A stretch of 8,876 bases of DNA from Thermoflexus hugenholtzii JAD2 (GCA_945889565.1 CAMDBZ010000059.1:1-8876); one strand, 5' to 3'. Numbered from the stretch's first letter, positions 1 to 6,022 are shown. The notes: generated by a model not told the origin, from the sequence alone. Made by a program: numbers and translations.

Positions 1-954
1 CGCGCACAGCTCGCGGCGTTCGACGGCGAGCTGCGCGCCGCGCGCGCCGTGCCCGCTCCGGTGGTCGAGATGTTGCGCGCGCTGCGCGACGCGCACCCGA
101 TGGACGCGCTGCGCACGGCGACGTCGGCGCTGGCGGCGTTCGACCCGGAGTCGCGCGACAACTCGGTCGCGGCGACGCTGCGCAAAGGCGCGCGCCTCAC
201 GGCGCAGGTGCCGACGCTCGTGATGGCGCACCACGCGATCCGCGAGGGTCGCGAGCCGGTCGCGCCGCGCGCGGACCTCGCGCATGCGGCGAACTTCCTG
301 CACATGCTGCGCGGCCGTGAGCCGAGCGTCGAGGCAGCGCAGCTGATGGACAAGGACTTCGTGCTGCATGCGGAGCACGGCGCGAACGCCTCGTCGTTCG
401 CGGCGCGCGTGATCGCGGGTACGCAGGCGAACCTGCACGCGGCGATCACCGGCGCGATCGCCGCGCTCTCCGGCGCCTCGCATGGCGGCGCGGCGGAGAA
501 CGTGATGCTGATGGCGCAGGAGATCGGCGAGCCCGAGCGCGCGGCCGCGTACGTGAAGCAGCTGCGCGCCGACGGCAAGCCGGTGATGGGCTTTGGGCAC
601 CGCGTCTACAAGACCGAGGACCCGCGCGCGCAGCACCTGCGCGCCGGCGTCGAGCAGCTGTCGCGCGAGATGGGTGAGCCGCGCTGGTACGCCATCCTCG
701 AGGCGGTGCAGGAGGCGATGCGCCCGTACGCGCGCCTCGGCGTGAACGTGAACGTGGATTTCTTTGCGGGCGTGATCTACTACCTCAACGGCTTCCCGCC
801 GGACCTGTTCGTGCCGATCTTCGCCGTCGGGCGCGTGCCGGGCTGGACCGCGCAGGTCGCGGAGCAGCTGGAGCACAACATCCTGATCCGCCCGCTCACG
901 CAGTACGACGGCCCGCCCGAGCGCCCGTACGTACCGCTCGCGGCGAGGGGTTAG
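1..954 (+). CDS. Citrate synthase / 2-methylcitrate synthase family, C-terminal part (5' end outside window)
   Basis: Condenses acetyl-CoA (or propionyl-CoA) with oxaloacetate in the cytoplasm. The reading frame is open from base 1, so the GTG at 49 is an internal Val and the gene starts upstream. 317 residues are visible; usual short-form enzymes have about 370-380, so some 55-65 residues are missing. Numbered within the fragment, the family signatures appear in order: EHGANASSF (oxaloacetate-binding His126), SHGGAAENV (catalytic His161), FGHRVYKTEDPRA (His200 and the following Arg residues) and NVDFFAG (catalytic Asp253), then GWTAQVAEQ near the C-terminus. The usual HGGAN is HGGAA here, a mild substitution beside the catalytic His. 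Citrate and 2-methylcitrate synthases cannot be separated from the sequence alone, and no prpB/prpD-like neighbour is visible. The stop TAG overlaps the stop of the convergent DUF1801 gene. Family assignment is secure; exact substrate is not. Confidence 0.95.
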   Translation, partial: RAQLAAFDGELRAARAVPAPVVEMLRALRDAHPMDALRTATSALAAFDPESRDNSVAATLRKGARLTAQVPTLVMAHHAIREGREPVAPRADLAHAANFLHMLRGREPSVEAAQLMDKDFVLHAEHGANASSFAARVIAGTQANLHAAITGAIAALSGASHGGAAENVMLMAQEIGEPERAAAYVKQLRADGKPVMGFGHRVYKTEDPRAQHLRAGVEQLSREMGEPRWYAILEAVQEAMRPYARLGVNVNVDFFAGVIYYLNGFPPDLFVPIFAVGRVPGWTAQVAEQLEHNILIRPLTQYDGPPERPYVPLAARG

Positions 955-1433
955 CGCGACCGAGCGGCGGCGCTCGCACGCCGCGCGCGCGAGGCGGACC
1001 GTGCGGCCTCGGCAGCCGCGACGAAGTCGTCGACGCTCGTGGCGGCGATCGTTTCGCCGATCAGCTCGAGCGGCAGGTCCTCGAGGCGGCGGAAGCGCAC
1101 GCACGACTTGCCCATGTCGTAGCGCTTGCCGGTCGCGCGATACGCCCGCTCGAACTCGACGGCGGCCTCGGGCGATGCGTAGACGCCCATCAGGTACGCG
1201 ACCATGTACTGCTTCTGCGACGCGAGCGCGGCGTAGAGCAGCGGGCGCTTGTTGTAGGTGTCGGGGTAGCGGCGCAGCGGCACCTCGTAGGCGATCATGC
1301 CCCCGCTCAGCGACTCGACGTAGCCTTTGGGCAGGTGCTTGCGGATGACCGCGCGCACTTGCTTTAGCGCACGCGCGCGATCTTCGGGCAACGTTGCGAG
1401 GAACTCCGCGACGGTCGTGGCGTCCGACTGCAT
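951..1433 (-). CDS. DUF1801 (YdhG-like) family protein
   Basis: 160-residue cytoplasmic protein of unknown biochemical function. An N-terminal helical part (about 1-35) has the family pattern TVAEFLATLPEDR. A core follows with GMIAYEVPL (about 45-53) and then the most diagnostic stretch, YDMGKSCVRFRRLEDLPL (105-122), with LIGETIAAT after it; this is the standard DUF1801 ending. From about 140 the protein has an Ala/Arg/Ser-rich basic tail that looks disordered. The start is ATG at 1433, preceded by AGGAGT at good spacing. That ribosome site overlaps the stop codon of the upstream kinase gene (11-base gap), which suggests one transcript and translational coupling. Its 3' end overlaps the citrate synthase stop by four bases. 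The family is recognised; no function should be inferred beyond that. Confidence 0.88.
   Translation of the reverse strand: MQSDATTVAEFLATLPEDRARALKQVRAVIRKHLPKGYVESLSGGMIAYEVPLRRYPDTYNKRPLLYAALASQKQYMVAYLMGVYASPEAAVEFERAYRATGKRYDMGKSCVRFRRLEDLPLELIGETIAATSVDDFVAAAEAARSASRARRASAAARSR
961..976. other. Short perfect hairpin just past the citrate synthase stop
   Basis: CGAGCG, loop GCGG, CGCTCG: a 6-bp perfect stem starting six bases after the citrate synthase stop codon and lying inside the last codons of the convergent DUF1801 gene. There is no T-tract on either side, so it is not a standard intrinsic terminator. A transcript-end-stabilising or two-way terminator role is possible but unproven; stems this short arise easily in GC-rich DNA. 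Confidence 0.25.
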
Positions 1434-1444
1434 GAGTGTTACTC

Positions 1445-2794
1445 CTATCCCGCGACCTCGCCCGCGCTCTCCTCTTCGAGGTAGGGGATGAGCGACTCGA
1501 GCAGGTCCGTGCGCGAGTCGAGGGTGCGGCCGATGCCGGAGAGCAGGCCCATCACGCGCGCGATCAGGATCACGTCGCCGGGGACCTGCACCAGCGGGTT
1601 GGCGCGCAGCACGCGGCCGAGGCGGACGTTGACCTCGGCGAACAGCGCCTGGTCCGCGTACGCGCGGCCAGAGCGCAGCACGTCGCCGAGGAACGCCTCG
1701 CCGAGCGCGTGGTACGTCTCCTCGTCGCGCTCGCGCGTGCGGAAGCCCATCTCCTCCATCGTCGACGCGATCTCCGCGCGGTGCTGCGCGACGATCGCCG
1801 AGGTGAGCACGACGACCTGCTGGCGGAACGCCTCCGGCAGCCGCTTCGTCAGCCCGAAGTCGACGAGACCGATGCGCGCCGGCCCGCCAGTTTCGAGCGG
1901 CGGCAGCACGAGCAGGTTGCCGGGGTGCGGGTCGGCGTGGAACATGCCGTGGCGCAGCACCATCACGTTGTAGAGATCGATCAACGTCTGCGCGACCTGG
2001 GAGCCGTCGATGCCCGCCGTGTGTAGCGCGTCGGTGTCGGTGATCTTGATGCCGTCGAGGAAGTCCATCGTCAGCACGCGGCGTGCGGAGCGCTCCCAGT
2101 AGATGCGCGGCACGACGACGTCGTCACGCGCGGCGAGCAGCGCGGCGATCTCCTCGGCCGCGTGGCCCTCGTGTACGAAGTCGACCTCCTCGGGGGCGTT
2201 GCGCTCCATCTCCGTGACGACCGGCCGGAAGTCGATCGCCGTCTCGAGGCGCGACCAGACGTTGGCGAGCAGGCGGATCGACTGCAGGTCGGAACGGACG
2301 ATCTGCTCGATGCCGGGGTACTGCACCTTCACCGCAACGTCGGTGCCGTCGTGCGTGCGCGCGCGATACACCTGCGCGAGCGAGGCGGCGGCGACTGGCG
2401 TCGTGTCGAACGCCGCGAACAGCTCCTCGACCCGCCCGCCGAGCTCGCGCTCGATCACACTCCGCATCTCGGGCCAGGGGCGCGGCGGCACGGCGTCGTG
2501 CAGCAGCGACAGCGTCTCGACGTACTCCTCCATGAGGATGTCGGCGCGGCTGCCGAGGAACTGGCAGGTCTTCACGATCAGCCCCTGCTGGCGAACGGCG
2601 CGATGCACCATCGCGCGCGCCGCGGAGAGGTGGAAGCGGTGCGTCGCCTCCGGCAGCTCCGAGTGCGCGAAGCGCCGCCGCAGGCGCAGCCAGCGCCAGC
2701 GCAGCCAGAGCACGAACACGGTGGCCGCGAGCGGCAGAAAGCGCCGCCAGCGGCCCCGTGGCGGCCGCCGGAAGCGCAGGGCATTGAGCGCCAT
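1445..2794 (-). CDS. ABC1/UbiB/AarF-family atypical protein kinase
   Basis: Member of the ADCK/UbiB family of atypical kinases/ATPases, associated in other organisms with quinone or lipid metabolism at membranes. With the start chosen here it has 449 residues, normal for the family. In order: a basic N-terminus with a short hydrophobic segment (about 19-33), a KxGQ-like motif reading KTCQ (75-78), the Ala-rich loop AAASLAQVY (135-143) that replaces the P-loop, the VAVKVQ lysine (Lys156), the catalytic HADPHPGN (286-293) and the metal-binding DFG (312-314). The Gly of the KxGQ signature is Cys here. ATG at 2794 is preferred over the ATG ten codons upstream (2824) because GGGAGG lies five bases before it and nothing similar precedes the other. 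It heads a two-gene unit with DUF1801 and is divergent from the P450 gene. No ubiquinone or menaquinone gene is in view to fix its role. Confidence 0.93.
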   Translation of the reverse strand: MALNALRFRRPPRGRWRRFLPLAATVFVLWLRWRWLRLRRRFAHSELPEATHRFHLSAARAMVHRAVRQQGLIVKTCQFLGSRADILMEEYVETLSLLHDAVPPRPWPEMRSVIERELGGRVEELFAAFDTTPVAAASLAQVYRARTHDGTDVAVKVQYPGIEQIVRSDLQSIRLLANVWSRLETAIDFRPVVTEMERNAPEEVDFVHEGHAAEEIAALLAARDDVVVPRIYWERSARRVLTMDFLDGIKITDTDALHTAGIDGSQVAQTLIDLYNVMVLRHGMFHADPHPGNLLVLPPLETGGPARIGLVDFGLTKRLPEAFRQQVVVLTSAIVAQHRAEIASTMEEMGFRTRERDEETYHALGEAFLGDVLRSGRAYADQALFAEVNVRLGRVLRANPLVQVPGDVILIARVMGLLSGIGRTLDSRTDLLESLIPYLEEESAGEVAG

Positions 2795-2895
2795 CGGCGC
2801 CTCCCGTCGAGCGAACGCGTACATCGAGCGTACGACCGCGCGGCCGCGCCCGCACGACGCCTGCTCCGGCGCGGCGGGGCCGCTACCATCGATGC
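2795..2895. promoter_or_regulatory. Divergent intergenic region between the kinase and P450 genes
   Basis: 101 bases between two divergent start codons. On the + side TACCAT at 2884-2889 ends six bases before the P450 ATG. On the - side TACGCT (the complement of 2827-2832) lies about 32 bases before the kinase start, followed by the GGGAGG ribosome site at about 2800-2805. If that - strand element is real, its transcript would start downstream of the alternative kinase ATG at 2824, which agrees with the start chosen. Neither side has a convincing -35 element. No clear operator palindrome was found. Confidence 0.35.
2884..2889 (+). promoter_or_regulatory. Candidate -10 element of the P450 gene (leaderless transcript)
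   Basis: TACCAT with six bases to the ATG at 2896. If used, transcription would start at or next to the start codon, giving a leaderless mRNA. This agrees with the lack of a Shine-Dalgarno site: the nearest G-run (2876-2879) is 16 bases from the ATG. The flanks (GCCGC before, CG after) match the other two candidate -10 elements in the window. The -35 position (2861-2866, CTGCTC) is poor. Confidence 0.35.
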
Positions 2896-4116
2896 ATGGC
2901 TGTCGTGTTCAATCCCTTCCTGCCGTCGTTCCAGGCCGACCCGTACCGGGCGTACGCCGCCCTGCGCGCCGCCGAGCCGGTGCACTACAGCGCCACGCTC
3001 CAGGCCTGGGTGCTGACGGGCTACGCCGCCTGCGAGCGCGTGCTGCGCGACCCCGCGGCCTTTGCATCGAACCCCGACCTCGCGACGAGCGCGGTGGCGC
3101 AGGCGTTGCAGGCCCAGCGGCGCACCTTCCCGCTGGGCGAGGTGCCGACGGTGCTCACCTCCGACCCGCCGGCGCACACGCGCCTGCGCGGCATCGTCAC
3201 GCGGGCATTCACCCCGCGTATCGTCGAGGAGCGGCGGGGGCGCATCGAAGAGATCGCCGCGGGTCTGCTCGACGCCGCGCTCGACGCGGGCGCGCCGTTC
3301 GACCTCGTGGCGGCGTTCGCGCAGCCGTTACCGGTGATCGTGATTGCGGAGCTGCTGGGCGTGCCGCCGGAGGATCGCGCGCTGTTCCGCGGCTGGTCGG
3401 CGGCGCTCGCCGGGCAGACGAACCTGTTCACCACGCCCGCGGTGACGGAGGCCGCGCGGCGGGCGTCGAGCGAGCTCATCGAGTACTTCGACCGCGCGAT
3501 CGCGGAGCGGCGGCGTGCGCCGCGCGAGGACCTGCTCACGGCGCTCGTGCAGGCCGAGGACGCCCACTCTGGGATGGGAGGGAACCGGCTGAGCCACGAC
3601 GAGCTGCTGGCGTTCTGTATCCTGCTGCTCGTCGCCGGCCACGAGACCACGACGCACCTGCTGGCGAACGGCACGCTCGCGCTCGCGCGGCACCCGGAGC
3701 AGCGCGAACGCCTGCGCGACGGCGGCGCGACGATCGCGCAGGGCGTCGAGGAGCTGCTGCGCTTCGACAGTCCCGTGCAGGCCGTGGCGCGCGTCGCGGC
3801 GCGTGACGTCGAGCTCGAGGCGCAGGCGCTGCGCCAGGGCGATACCGTGCTCGTGATGGTCGGCGCGGCGAATCGCGACCCGGCGCGCTTTGCCGCGCCG
3901 GATACGCTCGACGTCACGCGCGCGGACCTGCACCACCTGAGCTTCGGGCTCGGGCCGCACTTCTGCCTCGGCGCGCCGCTCGCCCGGCTCGAGGCGGCGG
4001 TCGGCTTCGAGGCGCTGCTGCGCCGCCTGCCCGCTCTTGTGCTCGAGGGCGAGCCGGTACGCGGCGGGACGTTCGCGCTGCGCGGGCTGCGCGAGCTGCG
4101 CGTGCGCAGCGACTGA
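2896..4116 (+). CDS. Cytochrome P450
   Basis: 406-residue soluble bacterial P450 monooxygenase, full length for the type fed by a ferredoxin and reductase. Start MAVVFNPFLP with no membrane anchor. The substrate-pocket region has the family pattern SDPPAHTRLRGIVTRAF (89-105). The I-helix oxygen-activation motif AGHETT is at 247-252, the K-helix ExxR is ELLR (Glu286-Arg289), and the haem loop FGLGPHFCLG (350-359) carries the thiolate Cys357. All landmark residues are intact, so the enzyme should be active. No ferredoxin or ferredoxin reductase gene is adjacent, so electrons must come from partners elsewhere. The substrate cannot be read from the sequence. It is divergent from the ABC1 kinase and followed after 51 bases by the HIT gene. 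No Shine-Dalgarno site precedes the ATG; a -10-like TACCAT six bases upstream suggests leaderless expression. Confidence 0.96.
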   Translation: MAVVFNPFLPSFQADPYRAYAALRAAEPVHYSATLQAWVLTGYAACERVLRDPAAFASNPDLATSAVAQALQAQRRTFPLGEVPTVLTSDPPAHTRLRGIVTRAFTPRIVEERRGRIEEIAAGLLDAALDAGAPFDLVAAFAQPLPVIVIAELLGVPPEDRALFRGWSAALAGQTNLFTTPAVTEAARRASSELIEYFDRAIAERRRAPREDLLTALVQAEDAHSGMGGNRLSHDELLAFCILLLVAGHETTTHLLANGTLALARHPEQRERLRDGGATIAQGVEELLRFDSPVQAVARVAARDVELEAQALRQGDTVLVMVGAANRDPARFAAPDTLDVTRADLHHLSFGLGPHFCLGAPLARLEAAVGFEALLRRLPALVLEGEPVRGGTFALRGLRELRVRSD

Positions 4117-4167
4117 ACTGAGCGCGTGGCGCGGCGACGCGCGAGCTGGCGCACGAACGGAGACAGC

Positions 4168-4542
4168 ATGCCCGAGGCCCACGACGCCCAGCGCTACGAC
4201 CCGAACAACGTCTTCGCCCGCATCCTGCGCGGCGAGCTGCCGAGCGACCGCGTGTACGAGGACGACGAGTGCATCGCGTTCCGCGATGTCGATCCCGCGG
4301 CGCCGACGCACATCCTCCTCATCCCACGGCGCGCCGGCCCGGTCAGCACGGTCGGCCTCGGCGAGCAGGACGCGGGCTGGGTCGGGCGGCTCGTGGTGCG
4401 GGCGGCGCGCATCGCCGCCGAGCAGGGGCTGGCGGAGCGCGGGTACCGGCTCGTGCTCAACGCGGGCCCGGACGCCGGGCAGGCCGTGCCGCACCTCCAC
4501 CTGCACATCCTCGGCGGCGGCGAGCTCGGGCCGTTCGCCTGA
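4168..4542 (+). CDS. HIT-family (HINT-like) nucleotide hydrolase
   Basis: 124-residue histidine-triad protein, probably a purine nucleoside phosphoramidase/AMP-lysine-type hydrolase acting as a homodimer in the cytoplasm. The start region NNVFARILRGELPSD (13-27) and VYEDDECIAFRDVDP (29-43) are standard for the HINT branch. The active site NAGPDAGQAVPHLHLHILGG (98-117) includes the triad His109, His111 and His113; His111 is the expected nucleophile. The length matches HINT proteins. ATG at 4168 was chosen over the GTG at 4126 because GGAG lies five bases before it and homology begins right after it. It follows the P450 gene by 51 bases on the same strand and may share its transcript. The family is certain; the physiological substrate is not. 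Confidence 0.95.
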   Translation: MPEAHDAQRYDPNNVFARILRGELPSDRVYEDDECIAFRDVDPAAPTHILLIPRRAGPVSTVGLGEQDAGWVGRLVVRAARIAAEQGLAERGYRLVLNAGPDAGQAVPHLHLHILGGGELGPFA

Positions 4543-4594
4543 GATTACGCGCGTCCGCGCCCGAATCTTAGGTGCTGCTTCCTACGGGTCGCGG

Positions 4595-4623
4595 TTGACC
4601 GCCCGGACCGCCGTCGCCAATAT
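4595..4623 (+). promoter_or_regulatory. Candidate sigma-70-type promoter for the histidine-kinase-like/receiver pair
   Basis: TTGACC at 4595-4600, a 17-base spacer, then CAATAT at 4618-4623 (the conserved A and final T of a -10 box are present). The -10 is flanked by GTCGC and CG, as at the other candidate promoters here. Transcription would start near 4630, leaving a leader of about 60 bases before the start codon. The sequence lies in an AT-richer dip of the 147-base gap after the HIT gene; no terminator with a T-tract was seen in that gap. Confidence 0.5.
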
Positions 4624-4675
4624 CGTTGAGTCAGAGTCGAGAGCACGCCTCGCGGGCGGCCGCGGGCGCCGCACA

Positions 4676-4689
4676 GCGTCGAGCGTCGA
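4676..4689 (+). repeat. Tandem 7-base repeat before the kinase-like start
   Basis: GCGTCGA occurs twice in direct tandem (4676-4682 and 4683-4689), ending just before the GTG at 4690 and the ATG at 4696. It occupies the place where a Shine-Dalgarno site would be expected and does not resemble one. No function is known; two copies of a 7-mer in GC-rich DNA can be chance. Confidence 0.4.
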
Positions 4690-4695
4690 GTGCGA

Positions 4696-5346
4696 ATGGT
4701 GGTGACGGTGGCGAGCCAGCTGACCTCCCTGCCGGCGTCCTCCCAGACGCCGATCGCGCTGGGCTCCTCTGCCGAGCTGCTGAGTGCCCTCCTCCGCGCC
4801 GTCTCGCACGACTCCAAGTCCCCCCTGCTCACACTGTCGCTCAGCGCCGAGCTGCTCGCCGAGGCGCCGTCCGTGGAGCGCGCGGGCATCGCTCGCGCCG
4901 GGCTCACCAACGGCGTGCGCGAGCTCGAACGCATGCTCGACGCCGTGACCATGCTCTCGCGCGCGCTCAACCGGCCGCTCGATGCGCGCGCCACCCCGCT
5001 CGTCGAGTTCGTCGGCGCCGCCGCCAACGGCTCGGGCCAGACCCACGTGATGGTCGACCCGCGGCCGCTCACGGACCTCATCGAGCTGCTGACGGTGGCC
5101 GGCTCGCCGCTCAGCGTCCACCACACCGCTCACCACGCCGAGCTTGCCGCGACGCTCCCCGTCGAGTGCGCCGACCTCGAGACATCGCCGCTGCAGGCGC
5201 TGTTCGGGTCGCTGCAGCGCCACGCGGGCGGGACGGTCGGGCGGCTGGCCGCGGCGCAGGTTCAGCTCGAGCGCTGCGGCGCGCAGGTGTCCGTCGCGGG
5301 CGGTCAGCTGCGCATACGCGTGCCGCTGGCCCCGGAGGCGCGCTGA
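4696..5346 (+). CDS. Histidine-kinase-like phosphotransfer protein with degenerate ATPase domain
   Basis: 216 residues, no membrane segment and no sensor domain. Residues about 24-95 form a dimerisation/phosphoacceptor (HisKA-type) helical hairpin: the H-box is AVSHDSKSP with phosphoacceptor His38, and the second helix contains GVRELERMLDAV. Residues about 119-212 follow the order of a HATPase domain but lack its binding residues. The N-box position reads LIELLTVAG with no Asn, no DxGxG G1 box is visible, and only the closing CGAQVSVAGGQLRIRVPL pattern remains. It may be a phosphotransferase of the Spo0B/ChpT kind or a phosphatase/pseudokinase, rather than a true ATP-using kinase. ATG at 4696 is chosen; GTG at 4690 is equally possible, and neither has a ribosome site. 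The stop overlaps the receiver start by one base, so the two are an operon and probably partners. Confidence 0.8.
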   Translation: MVVTVASQLTSLPASSQTPIALGSSAELLSALLRAVSHDSKSPLLTLSLSAELLAEAPSVERAGIARAGLTNGVRELERMLDAVTMLSRALNRPLDARATPLVEFVGAAANGSGQTHVMVDPRPLTDLIELLTVAGSPLSVHHTAHHAELAATLPVECADLETSPLQALFGSLQRHAGGTVGRLAAAQVQLERCGAQVSVAGGQLRIRVPLAPEAR

Positions 5347-5846
5347 TGGCGGACGCATCGCACGCCGTCGCCCCGCAGGTGGTCATCGTCGACGACGACA
5401 GCGACCACGCGCTGATCGTGCGGCTCGTGCTGCTGGAGCTCAGCCCGCTCGCCGACATCACCGTGCTGAGCGACCTGCAGCACCTCGGCGCGCGGCTGGA
5501 GCGGGTGCCGGAGGGCGCGCTGGTGCTGCTGGACCGGCGCATCGACGGCACCGACGGCTGCGCGCTCATCGCTCCGCTGCGCGCGGCGCGGCCGGACCTG
5601 CGCGTGGTGCTGCTCTCGGCGCACCTCGGCGAGGACGAGCGCGCGCGGGCGCTCGCGGCCGGGGCGGACGCCGCGCACGAGAAGCCGTCCTCCATGGCGG
5701 ACTGGCGCGCATTGCTCGCGGGCTTCGTCGAGCGCCCCGCCGAGCGCGTCGAGCGGCCGCAGCAGCTGCCGACCGAGCGCCCCGCCGCTGCTGCGCCCAG
5801 CCTCGGCGCCGCGCTGCGGGCGCTCAAGCACCCCACCGTCGCCTGA
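5346..5846 (+). CDS. Single-domain response regulator (receiver protein)
   Basis: 166 residues. The receiver domain fills about 10-126: the acidic cluster Asp16-Asp18 in VIVDDDSD, phosphoacceptor Asp63 in VLLDRRIDGTDG, the switch Ser91 in VVLLSAH and the invariant Lys113 in EKPSS. All phosphorylation residues are present, so it should be a working receiver. No DNA-binding, enzymatic or other output domain follows; the last 40 residues are a Pro/Glu/Arg/Ala-rich tail with ERP repeated at 129-131, 136-138 and 144-146. It probably acts by protein contact or as a relay. The start is ATG at 5346, one base overlapping the upstream stop, with GGAGG at 5334-5338. The likely partner is the histidine protein upstream. 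Confidence 0.92.
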   Translation: MADASHAVAPQVVIVDDDSDHALIVRLVLLELSPLADITVLSDLQHLGARLERVPEGALVLLDRRIDGTDGCALIAPLRAARPDLRVVLLSAHLGEDERARALAAGADAAHEKPSSMADWRALLAGFVERPAERVERPQQLPTERPAAAAPSLGAALRALKHPTVA

Positions 5847-5888
5847 CGTCGCACCGCGGACGGCCGGGGCGTGCCTCTGGCACGTCAG
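5843..5888. repeat. Inverted repeat with a nested hairpin between the receiver gene and the tRNA
   Basis: CTGACGT (5843-5849, containing the receiver stop TGA) and ACGTCAG (5882-5888) form a 7-bp inverted repeat. Inside lies a stronger hairpin at 5868-5886: GGCGTGCC, loop TCT, GGCACGTC, eight pairs including one G-U. The two structures share bases 5882-5886 and exclude each other. No T-tract follows, so it is not a standard terminator. It sits over the -35 region of the tRNA promoter, so it could mark the end of the receiver transcript or be a control site. Function is inferred only. Confidence 0.45.
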
Positions 5889-5892
5889 CCGC

Positions 5893-5898
5893 TATACT
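5893..5898 (+). promoter_or_regulatory. -10 element of the tRNA promoter
   Basis: TATACT, five of six matches to TATAAT, ending 11 bases before the mature tRNA 5' end. Transcription would start about 5905, leaving a leader of only about five bases. The flanks are GCCGC and CG. No good -35 is visible at 16-18 bases; that stretch is the hairpin at 5868-5886. Confidence 0.65.
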
Positions 5899-5909
5899 CG
5901 TGCGCGCGC

Positions 5910-5986
5910 GGGCCTGTAGCTCAGCGGCCTAGAGCAGTCGGCTCATAACCGATCGGTCCCAGGTTCGAATCCTGGCGGGCCCACCA
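5910..5986 (+). tRNA. tRNA with anticodon CAT, probably tRNA-Ile2 (AUA-decoding after lysidine modification)
   Basis: 77 bases with a full cloverleaf and encoded CCA. Acceptor stem GGGCCTG/CGGGCCC (one U-G pair), D-arm GCTC/GAGC, anticodon stem GTCGG/CCGAT with loop CTCATAA (anticodon CAT at 5944-5946), T-arm CCAGG/CCTGG with loop TTCGAAT, discriminator A. It is not initiator tRNA: it lacks the three G-C pairs in the anticodon stem and has a normal G1-C72 pair. Elongator Met and Ile2 share this anticodon. The acceptor stem has C4-G69 and C5-G68, the pairs used by E. coli TilS to pick tRNA-Ile2, whereas E. coli elongator tRNA-Met has U4-A69 and A5-U68. Ile2 is therefore favoured. A routine anticodon-only call would say Met. 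Confidence 0.95.
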
Positions 5987-6022
5987 GTCACACGAGCGCC
6001 GGCTGCGCGACAGGAGGTGGCT

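Noticed and set aside
2795..2824. Ten-codon longer start for the ABC1 kinase at 2824
   Set aside because: No ribosome site precedes it, whereas GGGAGG sits five bases before the ATG at 2794.
2103..3806. A 567-codon open frame on the + strand
   Set aside because: It runs antisense through the ABC1 kinase and then out of frame through the P450. Its translation is low-complexity Arg/Ala/Ser-rich with no recognisable motif. Long shadow frames are expected in GC-rich DNA.
4126..4167. GTG start at 4126 for the HIT gene
   Set aside because: The extra 14 residues are basic filler outside the family, and the ATG at 4168 has GGAG at good spacing.
3021..4506. Two long - strand frames (382 and 392 codons) opposite the P450 and HIT genes
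   Set aside because: Both are antisense to genes with complete, conserved active sites and have biased, motif-free translations.
4626..5345. N-terminal extension of the receiver protein upstream of 5346
   Set aside because: The frame is open but out of phase with the kinase-like gene and gives an Arg/Ala-rich string. The receiver fold begins just after the ATG at 5346, which has a good ribosome site.
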